From Aselliscus stoliczkanus (taxonomy: Eukaryota > Chordata > Mammalia > Chiroptera > Hipposideridae), in NCBI GenBank assembly GCA_033961575.1, contig CM066734.1, positions 86,698,501-86,762,500 on the forward strand: DNA of 64,000 nt. Direction: 5' to 3'. Shown here piece by piece: positions 32,636 to 43,670 of the stretch. Positions within the stretch are counted from its first letter, which is position 1. Every line of letters starts with the position of its first letter. Position numbers and translations under genes: made by a program. The notes under the pieces are model-generated. The model was not told the DNA's origin. It did not search any database and saw only the letters and a list, made by a program, of their open reading frames with translations.

Positions 32636-34681
32636 GAAAGGGGGTAAAAACTCTCCTTGCCTTAAATGGTTGCTATGAAGATTAGCTACCTTTTCCAGGC
32701 AGCTATTGCAGCTGACTGGATTAGGTCTGAGTAACATGTAAAATGATTTCTTTTTCGGGGTGAGGTGGGAAAAGTATTGTGTTACAATTGTGTCTAGTCA
32801 CTCTTCCCTACCCTGCTGATAAGAACCTGGACCCATTTGCATTGACCCTCAGCCCACTAATGTTGATTGCATCAACACAGGCTCAGCCCCTATCTCCCTT
32901 GTCCCCAATAAAATTGATCATTTCCTGCTTCTTCTTCAATCTCTACCCCTCATTTTCACTAGCTCTGCCTGCTCCCACAGAAGGGAGATATAGCAAGTAA
33001 CGAAAACAATCTTGAAAAGGTGTCTTTATTCAAGTCTTAATTTGAAATAAATACTCCAAAGGCCCAAATCTGAGGAGGGTGGGTTCTTGCCTGAGACTTA
33101 GGACAGATTCACACTTGATGTGAATCAAGTGACTATGTTTTGTTTGACATATGATTTCAAGTAGCCCCTTGTGCAAAATAATTTAGATTATAAAGAAAAT
33201 GGACTTAGCAAAAATGCCATGTCAGGACACATTATGTAAGACTTTATAGATTTGTGTATAACATCTGTGTCTATTAGGCTGGCCAATGATTCTATTGCCC
33301 TAGTAATCGGAGAAGCAAGCCTTCATCTAGCCCTACAACGAATAATTATGTGAGATGGAAACAGAGGGGTTCCAGATTTTGCAACAGACCCAGCTTCCCC
33401 AGCAAAACTATTAGAGCAGCTTTATTCTTCCTTTATACTTCCTTTGTGTAATCCTGTAACTAATTACCCATGCCTCAGAGTAGCTAAAAGCAAAAACAAA
33501 AAAAAGTCATGGGACCACTGGGATCCAATGCCATCATGATTCAGCAAAGATACAGCTTAATAGCTACTGAATCAAACACTAGAGTCCACACTGACCCTGT
33601 CCAGTTCTTATTACCACATTAACCTTGCCCTGAAATCCTCCAGAGATATTTATCTCCCAAGAGATCCCTCTTCAGAGATTTATAATTATCATGAAACACT
33701 GTAATTCATAGATTTAATTGTTTATTGCAGACATCCACCTAATACTAATGTTTGCTGTTTGCCTGGACTGAAGGCTGCCTGCTACCAAGAGCCTTCACAG
33801 CAATCTCCTCAGTTAATTAATGTTTTCAGGCACTTGTCTGAAAGACGACAGCAGCAGCAGTTGCTATGTAATTGCCATTGTTTACCACAAATTACAAGGG
33901 GCATGGTTACTTCATCTTTGTCACTGTGATCATCATCACCATCATTATCAATATTTATTGAATGACCACTTAAATACACTCAACTCCATTAAGTGCTCTA
34001 ATGTGTCCTACAGCATAGCTTGCCAAAGAAGGCTAATCATGACAATAGCACACCAGAGTCTTGTTCCTGTTCCAGTACTTTAAGAAAATAATATTCATCA
34101 TTTTTACTCACTTTTGGAACCTAAAAGTATAGAAGTATAAACATCAGTAAATTATCCCTTGATTTGGTAATCTATACTTTTTGGTACTAACACATATAGG
34201 CTGTCTTAATATTTGCTAATAAATGAAGGTGTGAATGAGTTTAATGAATAAATTTAATAAGTCTTAAGAAGCTTATGGCAAAAAATATCCAATAAGATTA
34301 GAGATTCCAGATGAAACACAGGTGTTAAAAAGTAGCTGATACCTCCTGAGTGGTGGGTGTTCAGGAAGGAGCATATTGTCCTCTTCCATCCAACATTGTG
34401 TCCAGGGAAACTCGAGTCACAATTTTTTTCCTTTAAAGGGAAAACAAATTACAGAAGGCAGGTGCTCAGGGGCTCTCTTGAGCATCATATGATCTGACAT
34501 TGTGGTGTTTAAACTTCTTCTGTTGGGACACAGCTGTTGCTCACATATGCACAACACTCTCACGGGTATGTCCAAGGTTGAATGTAATCCCCACCGCTTT
34601 GTCTCCTCTTAATGATGGAATGTAAGGGATATGGGCATGAGTGGAGCGATAACCTTGAATTTGCTTTCATTTCTTTAAAAC
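32636..34681. other. Unique-looking sequence, no gene
   Basis: About 2 kb. A small palindrome CACTTGAT/ATCAAGTG with a 4-base loop lies at 33111-33130. An AT-rich stretch near 33930-34000 may be a worn MIR or L2 end. Frames at 32779-33000 and 33820-34083 show no domain. Confidence 0.4.
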
Positions 34682-34697
34682 AAAAAAGTAAATCTTT

Positions 34698-34861
34698 GGG
34701 GCAGCCGGTTAGCTCAGTTGCATAGAGTGCAGTGCTCATAACACCAAGGTTTCTGGTTCAGTCCCCACATGGGCCACTGAGATGCGCCCTCCACAACTAG
34801 ATTGAAACTACTTGACTTGGAGCTGATGGGTCCTGGAAAAACACACTGCTCCCCAATTTAA
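34698..34861 (+). mobile_element. SINE, MEG-type, short single-unit
   Basis: GGGGCAGCCGGTTAGCTCAG, B box TGGTTCAGTCCCCACATGGG, CCTCCACAACTAGATTGAAA, TTGACTTGGAGCTGATGG, CACTGCTCCCCAATTT. Exact duplications AAAAAAGTAAATCTTT (34682-34697 and 34862-34877). The tail module is the one found at the ends of the long SINEs, here joined to a different head. Confidence 0.93.
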
Positions 34862-34939
34862 AAAAAAGTAAATCTTTCAAAAATCTTGGGGCCTGAACAC
34901 TTATTAGTAATGAATTGCCTAGAAATAAATTACAACTGA

Positions 34940-35085
34940 TTGTACCATGGCAGATTTCTCAGCACAGCAGCCAAGAGACGTAGGTTCTCGGTTATGATCA
35001 TACAATAATTAGCCCTAAGAACTAAAGCAAGTCATTTCTCTTCATTGAATCTCAGCTTCTTCACTGTAACCTGAGAAGGTTAAAC
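34940..35085 (+). repeat. MIR SINE fragment
   Basis: AGTCATTTCTCTTCATTGAA (35030-35049), TCTCAGCTTCTTCACTGTAA (35050-35069) and CCTGAGAAGG match the MIR 'cctcagtttcctcatctgtaaaatgg' region, with an AGACGTAGGTTCTCGG-type start. Confidence 0.6.
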
Positions 35086-35089
35086 AAGT

Positions 35090-36194
35090 GTCCCACTGCA
35101 GTTCTAATTACTCCACCTGAGGGCTGGTTTGGAGCTCTCCTTGGATTCTGAGGTTAGGAGCTAAGTGTGGCCATCCTGGGAAAAACTAAAGACTCAGAGC
35201 TTTACCAAGAGTTTTTATATCTCTAAAAGCAATTTATCCTCCCGACCCTTCTTCCAGTAACTTCTCTTACATCATATAGAAAAGACTAAACTGGAAAATT
35301 TCCTCAAGCTCAAGAGATCTCATCGTATTCTTGGATTCTATAAGCTAGCTCTTTTGGACATTTATTTATTGTGTGCCTGACCTGTCTCCTATTGGGGACC
35401 CACCTTCTCCCCTTCTATAATAATCTTGCTCAATCTGTGTGGTTCAAATGCAAGTCACTTCACCCTAGAATAGACACATGACATAAGCTTTATACTGCAG
35501 GGCTCTTGATTCTCACAACAGCTTTGTGAGGTGGACAGAATAGCTTAACTCTGCTTCCCATTGTAAATGTAAGAAAATAGTGTTATTGGGTTTTGTGACT
35601 TAATTAAAATCATACATACAAGGGCAACTACTACACAAACCTCAGGGTTTTTTCCCCACTTTAAATCTGGTGTTCTCTCCATTTCCCCACAAGATTATGA
35701 ATCCCTTCACTTGTCATTATATTCTCACCCTGTACATGAAAGACAGAAAGCTTGCCCAAGATTCTGAGAATAAGATTAATATAACCAACCAACATAAAAG
35801 AAGAGAACAGACATTAGCAGAAGCCATTATAAAGACCAAGAACGCCTGCAGGATTAAAGGTAGGAAAGCAAACTGGCTATAGCCTAATCAATAGTATTGA
35901 TCTAAGGGGCAGAAATGTCATGAAACAAGAGTTCCACCATGGAAAAATTAAAAACAAGGGTCCAAGAAGAAAAATAAGACAATGCTGATCCAACAATATC
36001 AATGTGAAAGAAACATAGAATCAGGGGGACAAAGAATTTTAGTCAGTAGAAAGATATTGTCTGATGAGGGACAAAGCTGGTTTATCAAAACTCACTTTAG
36101 CCTAAATTAAATATCTTCCAAGATAGCCCTTTTCACTTTACTTGGTACATGTGCACTAATCCATGACATTAAATATCTGATCACTCTAATTTAA
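35090..36194. other. Mostly unique sequence, with a probable MIR relic
   Basis: A worn antisense MIR is likely at 35510-35580 (GATTCTCACAACAGCTTTGT, GAGGTGGACAGAATAGC). The rest, including a 70-codon frame at 35670-35882, shows nothing recognisable. Confidence 0.45.
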
Positions 36195-36320
36195 TTCAGT
36201 TCAACAAACATGTTTGAAGTGTCTTCTGTGTACCAGGCATTGTACTGGGGATTGGAGATAAAAGGATGATCAAGAAGCAGTCCCAATACTCAAGGAGATG
36301 GGGGAACAGGAGAAAGGAGG
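36195..36320 (-). repeat. L2-like terminal fragment, antisense
   Basis: CAGTTCAACAAACATGTTTG (36198-36217) and CTTCTGTGTACCAGGCATTG (36222-36241) resemble the reverse-complemented L2 end (ttcaacaaatatttattgag...tgtgccaggcactg), followed by TACTGGGGATTGGAGATAAA. Confidence 0.45.
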
Positions 36321-37679
36321 TGAGAAAGATCCCCCAAAATTTTGATTTGAGCCACTGGGTGGGTGCCGTTAACTGATGAACATAAGAAGAGGAACAGGAC
36401 AAGAGGGGATATGGGAAAGAAGGAGTTTGATTTGAGACATCAGATCAGGTACAAATGTCTTTGGCTTCAAGGAACAACCTCAACCAGCAGAGTTCAAGCA
36501 ACAGACATTAATTACCAGAAAATGAAATTTGGAAAAAACCCAGTCCAGGCCAGCACAGTGGTTCAACAATATCATCAAGGATGCATACTCAGTCCATCCT
36601 TTATTCCACCATATTTGGCATGATGGCATTTTTTCCTTATGTTTGTTACCTCGTGTTGCAAATTCCAAATATATGTCAGATGTTTGACTAAATATCATTT
36701 ATCATCTCTCTTTAATCACTATAATGAGTCACCTAAACCCCAATATTAGTATGTCAAAAATCAGTGATTATATAAAATGCATTAATCCAGCATGGGAGAT
36801 AAGAACTAAAACTGTACAAACTTATTCTTCACTCACCATCCAGTTATTACACAGGTGATAATAAAAATAAAAATACAGTCTTCATTGACAGCTGGATGTA
36901 AACCATTTCCTAGAACCAGGAAATCAAGCAAACAACCATTAAACATGTAGACAATCTGAAAAATAATTTGTGAATGGTGTTTTCTTTAGAAACCTTGGGT
37001 GGTTGGGGAGGCACTGATGGAATGGCATTCTAAAGGTTATCTCCACTTCACCTTACACATCCATTAGTTGGAGCCATGGTACACATGTTAAATGCAAATT
37101 GCTTTATGAACAGTTCCCTCTTCAAAGTAAAAAGCTAAATATTGAGATAGCCATCTAGTCTGTGGCTTGCTGATATCATAACATCTTGATTTCCCCAGAT
37201 GGAAGACAGTACATATAACTTTATTTATGCATATCAAATATAAGAGAATAGGGGTTTTTTTTTCTCCTAGACAACTAGATTAAACCTTAACTATTTCCCA
37301 CCAGCACTTGTCAATTCAGGATTGTGATTTCAATATTTATTATTAATGATTCATGAACACTTCTCCCTGAGAAAATTACTATAGTAATGTACATACATGT
37401 TCATTGGCAAGTGTAAACAGGTGAGAAACCTAATTCGTTTTATTCCAGAAAGTTGTTCTCTTTATCAAAGTTAAGGATTCCCAAAGCAGAATTTCCGTTT
37501 GGGCAAGAGGGCAAGAGGCAATAAAATAAAAAACATCCTCCACAGACCAGAATATTTAGTCCCCTAGAGAGGATACCATCCTCTAGAGACAGACCTGGGC
37601 AAAATAGAATTAAAAATAAAAAGGCTCTGATTTCTTCCCAGCATCCTTTGCCATCCACTCACTCACTGGGCATGCAAAC

Positions 37680-37680
<1 letters not shown>
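36321..37680. other. Unique-looking sequence, no gene
   Basis: No repeat family recognised. GGCCAGCACAGTGGTTCAAC at 36549-36568 resembles a SINE head but has no body or tail. Confidence 0.4.

Positions 37681-37683
<3 letters not shown>

Positions 37684-37740
<57 letters not shown>
37684..37740 (+). repeat. (AC)n microsatellite, about 28 units
   Basis: An uninterrupted AC/CA dinucleotide run of 57 bases. It lacks interruptions, so it is likely length-polymorphic. Confidence 0.98.
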
Positions 37741-37741
<1 letters not shown>

Positions 37742-38062
37742 CATTATGCCCTGGTCAGCTTTCTTTGGATAAATCCCTGTTCCTGAAAATTCAACTCTAG
37801 CTTTATTTACCACTGCCTCTAAACTCTTAGTGTTTTCAGAATCTGATCTATCTAGAATCCAGAAAGAAAGTTAATTGTCCTATTTACACCAGCAGCAGGA
37901 CTGATGGGGCCTCTCCAAAGGGCAGTTGCATTTTAAAAGCATGACTTATGCCAGATATATGGAAATCTAATAGTAGACCCTCAAGCAAAATACACTCTCA
38001 GAGGGGCCTTTCTGATCTCTTCTAATCACAGCTTTCTATATTCATTAAAAAAAAAAAAGCTT

Positions 38063-38487
38063 GGGCCGGCCGAGTGGCGCATTGGTTAAGCGCTGGTTTT
38101 GGGATGCCAGCGGCCCCGGTTCGGATCCCACATGAGGGCCAGTGACACTGCCCTCTACAGCTAACAACAGCTCCACCTGGAGCTGGGCTGTGCGAGCCCG
38201 GGTGATGGTGTGGGCTGCAGTGGGCTGCTGTAGGCTACAGTGAGTGGCCCGCAGCCAGCGTGAGCGGCTGGCAGCCAGTGTGAGCTGCCAATAGCCGCGG
38301 TGAGCGACATCCAGAGGCCAGCGACCGATCTGCCTCATCCGGGAAGAGCGCAATGATGATACCAACAGTGAAGTAACATCCTCCGCAACTAAACTGAAAA
38401 ACAAGACGACGGCAACTTGTCTGTTCCCCTTCCCCGATTCCCCAACGCTGTTCCCCTCCACCAATTCCCCAATAAAATCTTTAAAAA
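38063..38487 (+). mobile_element. Long composite SINE (about 425 bp)
   Basis: GGGCCGGCCGAGTGGCGCAT, arm GCTGGTTTTGGGATGCCAGC, B box CCGGTTCGGATCCCAC, GAGGGCCAGTGACACTGCCC, then CTCTACAGCTAACAACAGCT. The internal region (38200-38310) holds diverged short repeats around GCAGCCAGCGTGAGC. The end is CCACCAATTCCCCAATAAAA followed by an A tail. Flanking A-runs plus GCTT (38047-38062 and to 38503) mark the duplication. The GC-rich middle makes the 154-codon antisense frame here. Confidence 0.93.
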
Positions 38488-38706
38488 AAAAAAAAAAAAG
38501 CTTTATCATGTGTTTTTACTGCTCTTCAACTAAGGCATTTAACCAAAACAAAAATATTCCACAATATATTATAAGTAAAAAACAAAATAGATTTTTTTTT
38601 TCCTTTAACTGCTGAACATGGTCAGTTGATGCCTGTGTGAAATTTGACAGCTCCTTCTGGTGTGTAAATGTCAAAGGCCTATGCTATTTTTAAGGATCAT
38701 AAAACA

Positions 38707-39100
38707 GGGTCGACCGAGTCGCTCAGTTGGTTAGGTGCACAAGCTCTGAGCAGCAAGGTCACCAGTTCAATTCCCACATGGGTCAATGAGCTGTGCCCGA
38801 GCTGAGCTGGCAACAGGTGGCAGGATAGCTCAGCTGGTGAGAGCACATGCTCCTAACAACAAGGTTTCCACTTGACTCCCACATGGGATGGTGGGCTACA
38901 CCCACCTGCAACTAAGATTGAACATGGCACCTTGAGCTGAGCAGCTGCAAGCTGCCACCAGGTGGCCGGATGGCGAATGGACCGGGCTTGGAGCTGAGCT
39001 AGCTGTGCCCTCCACAACTAAGACTGAAGGACGAAAACTTGGCTTTTTTTTCCCCTTCCCCAATTTCCCAGTAAAATCTTTAAAAAATAAATAAATAGGA
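38707..39100 (+). mobile_element. Long MEG/RHIN-like SINE
   Basis: GGGTCGACCGAGTCGCTCAG, TTGGTTAGGTGCACAAGC, B-box-like CCAGTTCAATTCCCACATGG, a second tRNA-like unit (CAGCTGGTGAGAGCACATGC), then TGCCCTCCACAACTAAGACT and CCAGTAAAATCTTTAAAAA. The left duplication AAGGATCATAAAACA (38692-38706) matches AAGGGTCATAAAACA on the far side of the next SINE (39275-39289), so that SINE landed in this one's tail. Confidence 0.9.
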
Positions 39101-39112
39101 AGGGTATAGATT

Positions 39113-39256
39113 TTTTTTTAATGTTTGTTTTTTTGGGTTTTTTGTTTGTTTGTTTGTTTTTTGAGAGCAGTGTCACTGGCCCTCATATGTGGGACCCGAA
39201 TCGGGGCCGCTGGCTTCCGAAGCCAGCACTTAACCACCGCGCCACTCGTCTGGCCC
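39113..39256 (-). mobile_element. Short tRNA-derived SINE, antisense, in the tail of another SINE
   Basis: The minus strand reads GGGCCAGACGAGTGGCGCGG, GCTGGCTTCGGAAGCCAGC, a B-box-like CCGATTCGGGTCCCACATAT and GAGGGCCAGTGACACTGCTC, then a tail made of AAAC units. Placed between the long SINE at 38707 and that element's right duplication. Its own target duplication cannot be read because it lies in A/T runs. Confidence 0.88.
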
Positions 39257-39289
39257 AATTTTTTTTTTTTTTTAAAGGGTCATAAAACA

Positions 39290-40088
39290 AAACAAAACTC
39301 TCAAATACCCCTAGTAGAGTCTCAGGAAGTGCTTGTGGGCTTGCTTTTTGGAACCAGGCTGTGCAAAGAAGTTAATTTGGGGAACTCTTGACTATCCAAT
39401 CCAATCTAATGGAGAACAACATCTGAGCAGGCATGCTGAAACTGTGAAGCTGGACATCCAGATTTAGGAATGAGGCCCCTCATGCAGATCTGGGCAAAGC
39501 TTTTCTAAGCAGAGAAGACAACAATGTAAATGCCCTGAACAGGGAATGAGTCTTCTCATAGAACAAAAAGATTAGTGTGCAGACAAGGAGACAGCAAGAG
39601 GAAAAGTTATGGGGAAGGAAATCCGAGTGCTAGAAGAGTCAGAAAGTGAAGGATTTTGTAAGCCAATCAGTTAACACCAAGGGTTCTTGGAACTCATCAG
39701 ATAAAATCTGTCTTTCCAGAAGAAACCATTCTGGTTCATAAAAATAGAGAAAATTTAATTTGGGGGATTGATTAAACAGGTAATCAAAGAGCCTAGAAAG
39801 CAAAGAAGAAATGGCAAGGCCACAACAGGAATCCAGTTCCACTCTGTGGCAGGAGGAATTGTGTAATGAAGTGGCATCACTTAAGCCCAGAAGCATAGTC
39901 CATTGGAAGAGGTAGGGTGAGGGCAGGGGCTATCATACAGAAGCTGAGCATCGTGAAGGAAGCTGTCACATGGGAGAAGAGCCTCACCCAACATAGGGCA
40001 ACAGAGGAACAAACACCTGACTTCTTCCCTCCTTCTGCCCTGCAATCTCCTATCAGTGCCTACCAATGGCCAAACATATCTGGAAATA
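39290..40088. other. Unique-looking sequence, no gene
   Basis: No repeat family recognised. Frames 39639-39896 and 39881-40126 (antisense) have no domain. Confidence 0.45.
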
Positions 40089-40090
40089 TA

Positions 40091-40161
40091 TTGGGTTGTT
40101 GAAAAAGTCATGATGCATTTTTGCAATGAAAAAATACATCATGACTTTTCTGACAATCCCA
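40091..40161. mobile_element. Mariner-type MITE, 71 bp
   Basis: Left end TTGGGTTGTTGAAAAAGTCA followed by TGATG. The right end CATCATGACTTTTCTGACAA followed by TCCCA is its reverse complement apart from a few changes, leaving a centre of about 21 bases. TA flanks it on both sides (40089-40090 and 40162-40163), the mariner target. The layout is the same as the 80-bp human MADE1. No transposase is encoded; it would have depended on a mariner transposase elsewhere. Confidence 0.85.
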
Positions 40162-40163
40162 TA

Positions 40164-40830
40164 ATTGCTTATGATATAGAGCAGAGCAAGGGAAGGATGG
40201 GAACTTGATCTGAGAGCAAACACAAATGGCAGGCACATTGGTCAACTCTAGAAGAAAGAAGAAATTCCCCCTCCCCTAACATGGTCTAATCAAGCAACTC
40301 CTCAGCAAGTCTTTTCTTGTCTATCTGATTCCATCTGTCTGGCCACACAACTTGAGAACACAGCCAGAGGTAGGTTTTCTATCCATAATCAGTGTGATAG
40401 ATTTTGTGTGGGACCCTAAAGGTCTCCTAAAACCACACAGCTGCTATTTCTTATTGATGGAGTAATGGTGACTGCAAATGTGGAAGGAGATCAAACTTAG
40501 AAACAAGTCTACCCAACACCTAAAGAAATGTTGGAAATTTTCTAAAATCATTGAGCATACCAATTAGGTCTTTTCTTCCCATAATGTTAAACTAATTTAA
40601 TTGTTCCTCCCTTATCATCTATCTAGTTCCTTTATCCTTAAACTTTGAGGTCATACTTGTCTTTCCTTTTTCCAGCCAATCCTCCTAATGGCTTAGCCTT
40701 CAAAATATATCCCAAATCCAATCCATTCCTAATCCAAAATCCCTCTCCATATCCATTCCTAGTCCTAGTCACCTTTACCTCTTCCCCAGAGCATGACAAA
40801 TGGCCACTCAACTCCTGACCTTCTCTCATT
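40164..40830. other. Unique-looking sequence, no gene
   Basis: No recognised repeat or gene. Confidence 0.45.
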
Positions 40831-41170
40831 CTCAGGCAGTTGCAGTCTCTTCTACATACAAGTCCCCATATGGTGGCTCTTTCATTATTTATATCTAAGT
40901 TCCAATGGCATCTTCATAGAGAAACCTCCCCTGACCATCTATTGAAAACTAGCTCCCACATGTCATGTTACTCTGTTTTGTTTTGTTTCATATTATTTTT
41001 AGTGCCTAGAATTATCCTGCACTTATATTTGTTTTCTTCTTACCTTCTCCATTATGCCACATGAGAGCATTGACTGGTCTGTTCTAGTCACTATAGTAAC
41101 TCCAGCACTATCAAAAGTGCCTAGCACAAAACTGGCCTTTGATAAATATATATCAAATAAATAAAAGAAC
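40831..41170 (+). repeat. L2 LINE 3' end fragment
   Basis: CACTATCAAAAGTGCCTAGC and ACAAAACTGGCCTTTGATAA then ATATATATCAAATAAATAAA match the L2 terminus. Upstream TTCATAGAGAAACCTCCCCT resembles the 'gaggccttccctga' stretch. Confidence 0.65.
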
Positions 41171-41436
41171 TGACTCTCTTTTTCTCCCTACTAGATTGCT
41201 TGCCTTGATCAACAATTTAGACAACAGAGAGACACGCAGTCTAAGACAAATTTGTACATTAGAGTTCTGCACATGTTTTGAAGGGCTTATAAAAAGTCAA
41301 AATTAAGGGGGGTGGGGGCAGAAAAAAAAAGTCAAAGTTAGAGGAATACCAAGATGGCTCAGTATGCTGTGCTTACCTTCTCTCATGATCACATCAAAAT
41401 TACAACTACAAAACAACCATCATTAAGAATTGCCTA

Positions 41437-41562
41437 GGGGCCAACCGAGTGGTGCTGTGGTTAAGTGCTGGCTTGGGAAGCCAGCAGCCCCAGTTCAGGT
41501 CCCACATATGAGGGCCAGTGACACTGCCCTCAAAAAAAAAAAAAGAAAGAAAGAAAGAAAGA
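41437..41562 (+). mobile_element. Short tRNA-derived SINE in L1-C 5' UTR
   Basis: GGGGCCAACCGAGTGGTGCT, arm GCTGGCTTGGGAAGCCAGC, B-box region AGTTCAGGTCCCACATATGA, hairpin GAGGGCCAGTGACACTGCCC, then an A tail that has grown into a GAAA microsatellite (41543-41562). Duplications AAGAATTGCCTA (41425-41436) and AAGAATTGCTA (41563-41573). Confidence 0.93.
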
Positions 41563-41574
41563 AAGAATTGCTAA

Positions 41575-42870
41575 AGATGTGCAGAAGAAGCCACCTCAAG
41601 ACTGGTAGGAGGGGCAGAGACTCGAAATGGGCTGGTCCCACACCAGCATGTGACCATTAAAGACCAAGAGGAATATTTTGGCTGTGGGAGTCCCACCTAC
41701 CCACCAGAGGAGTGAAAGGTCCCAGGCACACCCCAGCATAGGGTTCCAGAGCTGGGGAAAGAAGTCCCTATAATTGCTGGTTGTGAATACCAGCGGAGAT
41801 TGTGACTGAGTGGGACTCAGGGTGGCTGCATTCTCAGGCATTCCTTTTAAAGGGACTGCGCTTGGACTTACCCACCAGTGGAATCACTTCAGCACTGGGG
41901 CAGCAGCTGGAAAAGATTGCAGGGACATATGGTGGGGAACTAAGTTGTCTGGCTTGGGATCGGGCCTGGAGAGGTGCATTTCTCCTGGATGGAGGAGCTG
42001 GAAGAGGCCATTGTTTCTTTGTTGAGCCCTCTCCCTTCCTGGTGGGCAGTGCAGGTGGCCGCCATTTCTGAGTCTCCACCATTCATTCACCACACCCTGG
42101 CAATTCAGGACCCTGCCCTACCCAACTTTCAGGCACACCCAAGCCACTTCCAGTGGTTTTTTCGTGCAAGCTGCCTGCCTCAGCTCATGCTGCAGACTTT
42201 CCTAGGGTCTCTCAAAGGTTCGCAGAACCCAGACAAGCAGCATCTGGCTTGAGAGTGTCATGTACCTCTGGCTGAGCAGATCTAAGCTCAGCACTAATGG
42301 CAGCTGGCCTTGGTTCACAGCTTGGCCTCTCAAGGTGCATCCAAACACTGCACGAGTGACACCCATCTGCAGATTTCTTTGTGGCTCTTGCCAGATGGCC
42401 CTAGATGGGGCACAGGAACTTGACCTATAATGGATCTGCTCCAAGGTGGTCCTGAGGCTGGCGCCCCCAGTGGCCAGCTTCAAAACAAGTTGGAGCATCA
42501 CCCAGCTGCCTTCAAGTATGACACACCCAAAGGGCCGATTGTGCAGGCACTGGAGTCCTGCTGAGGCAGATCCTGCGCTGTAGGGTCAGCACCTGCACAA
42601 CAACTCTTCCACTGTAGTCAAGGCCAGTCCTCACAACCAGTGAACCCAAGAAGTCCCTCTCATTGATGTGCAATTATCAACCAGGCTTAACTACAAGAGA
42701 ACATACACAACCCACACAAGGGACACACCTGGAGTGCGTGGCTCAGGTGACCAGAAAGACTGAGCCCACTGATCCCCACAGACACCTACTACATAAGGCT
42801 ACTTTACTAAGACTGGAAGACATAGCAGCCCTACCTAATACATAGAAACAAACACAGGGAGGCAGCCAAA
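41575..42870 (+). other. L1-C 5' UTR-like region
   Basis: Colinear with 20345-21680 of L1-B: GAAGAAGCCACCTCAAGACT at the start, CACTGTAGTCAAGGCCAG and CACAAGGGACACACCTGGAG near the end. GC-rich with overlapping chance frames at 41596-42501 on both strands. Confidence 0.7.
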
Positions 42871-43670
42871 ATTGGGAGACAAAGAAACATGTCTCAAATA
42901 AAAGAACAGAACAAAGCTCCAGAAAAAGAACTAAACAAAATGGAGACAAGCAATCTATCAGATGCAGAGTTCCAAACACTGGTTATAAGGATGCTCACTG
43001 GATCTCAGGGAGAACTTTAACAACGAGTTAGTAAACACAAAAATGGAGATAAAAAAACATAAAAACGAACCAATCAGAAAAAAAGAATACAATAATGGAA
43101 ATTAAGAATATATTACAGGGAATCAACAGTAGATTAGATGAAGCAGAAGATCAAACCAGTAATGTAGGAAATAAGGTGGCAGAAAATCCCAACCAGAACA
43201 ACAGAAAGAAAAAAGAATCCAAAAAAACTGAGAAGAGTTTAAGGGGTTCTTGGGACAACATCAAGCATACCAACATTTGCATTATAGGGGTACCAGCAGG
43301 AAAAGAGAGAGCAAGCAATTGAAAAACTATTTGAAGAAATAATGACAGAAAATTTCCCTAACCTGACAAAGGAAATAAATATACAAGCCCAGGAAGTGCA
43401 GAGAGTCCCAAACAAGATGAACTCAAAGAGGCCCACACCTAGACACATCATAATTAAAATGCCAAAGGTTAAAGACAAACAGAGAAACTTAAAAGCAACA
43501 AGAGAAAAGCAGTTAGTTACCTATATGAATCCCCCTAAGAATGTCAGCTGATTTCTCAACGGAAATTTAGAATTGAAGGACATATAAAGAGCTTCCCAGA
43601 CAAGAAAAAGCTAAAAGAGTTCATCATCACCAACCCAGTATTACAAGGCATCTTAGAGGGACTTTTTTAA
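42870..43670 (+). pseudogene. L1 ORF1 remnant in L1-C
   Basis: The initiator position reads AAAATTGGGAGACAAAG where L1-B has AAAATGGAAAGACAAAG, so the start codon is lost. Readable pieces: 43095-43322 (MEIKNILQGINSRLDEAEDQ, then coiled-coil and SWDNIKHTNICIIGVPAG) and 43342-43551 (MTENFPNLTKEINIQAQEVQ, RHIIIKMPKVKDKQRNLKAT). A small loss near 43560 removes the STETLQ region. Not translatable as a whole. Confidence 0.9.

Noticed and set aside
36549..36568. SINE-head-like word GGCCAGCACAGTGGTTCAAC
   Set aside because: No B box, hairpin, tail or target duplication follows. Too short to support a SINE call.
38045..38509. 154-codon antisense frame
   Set aside because: It is the reverse strand of a long SINE plus its poly-A tail (the FFFFF and KKK ends give this away).
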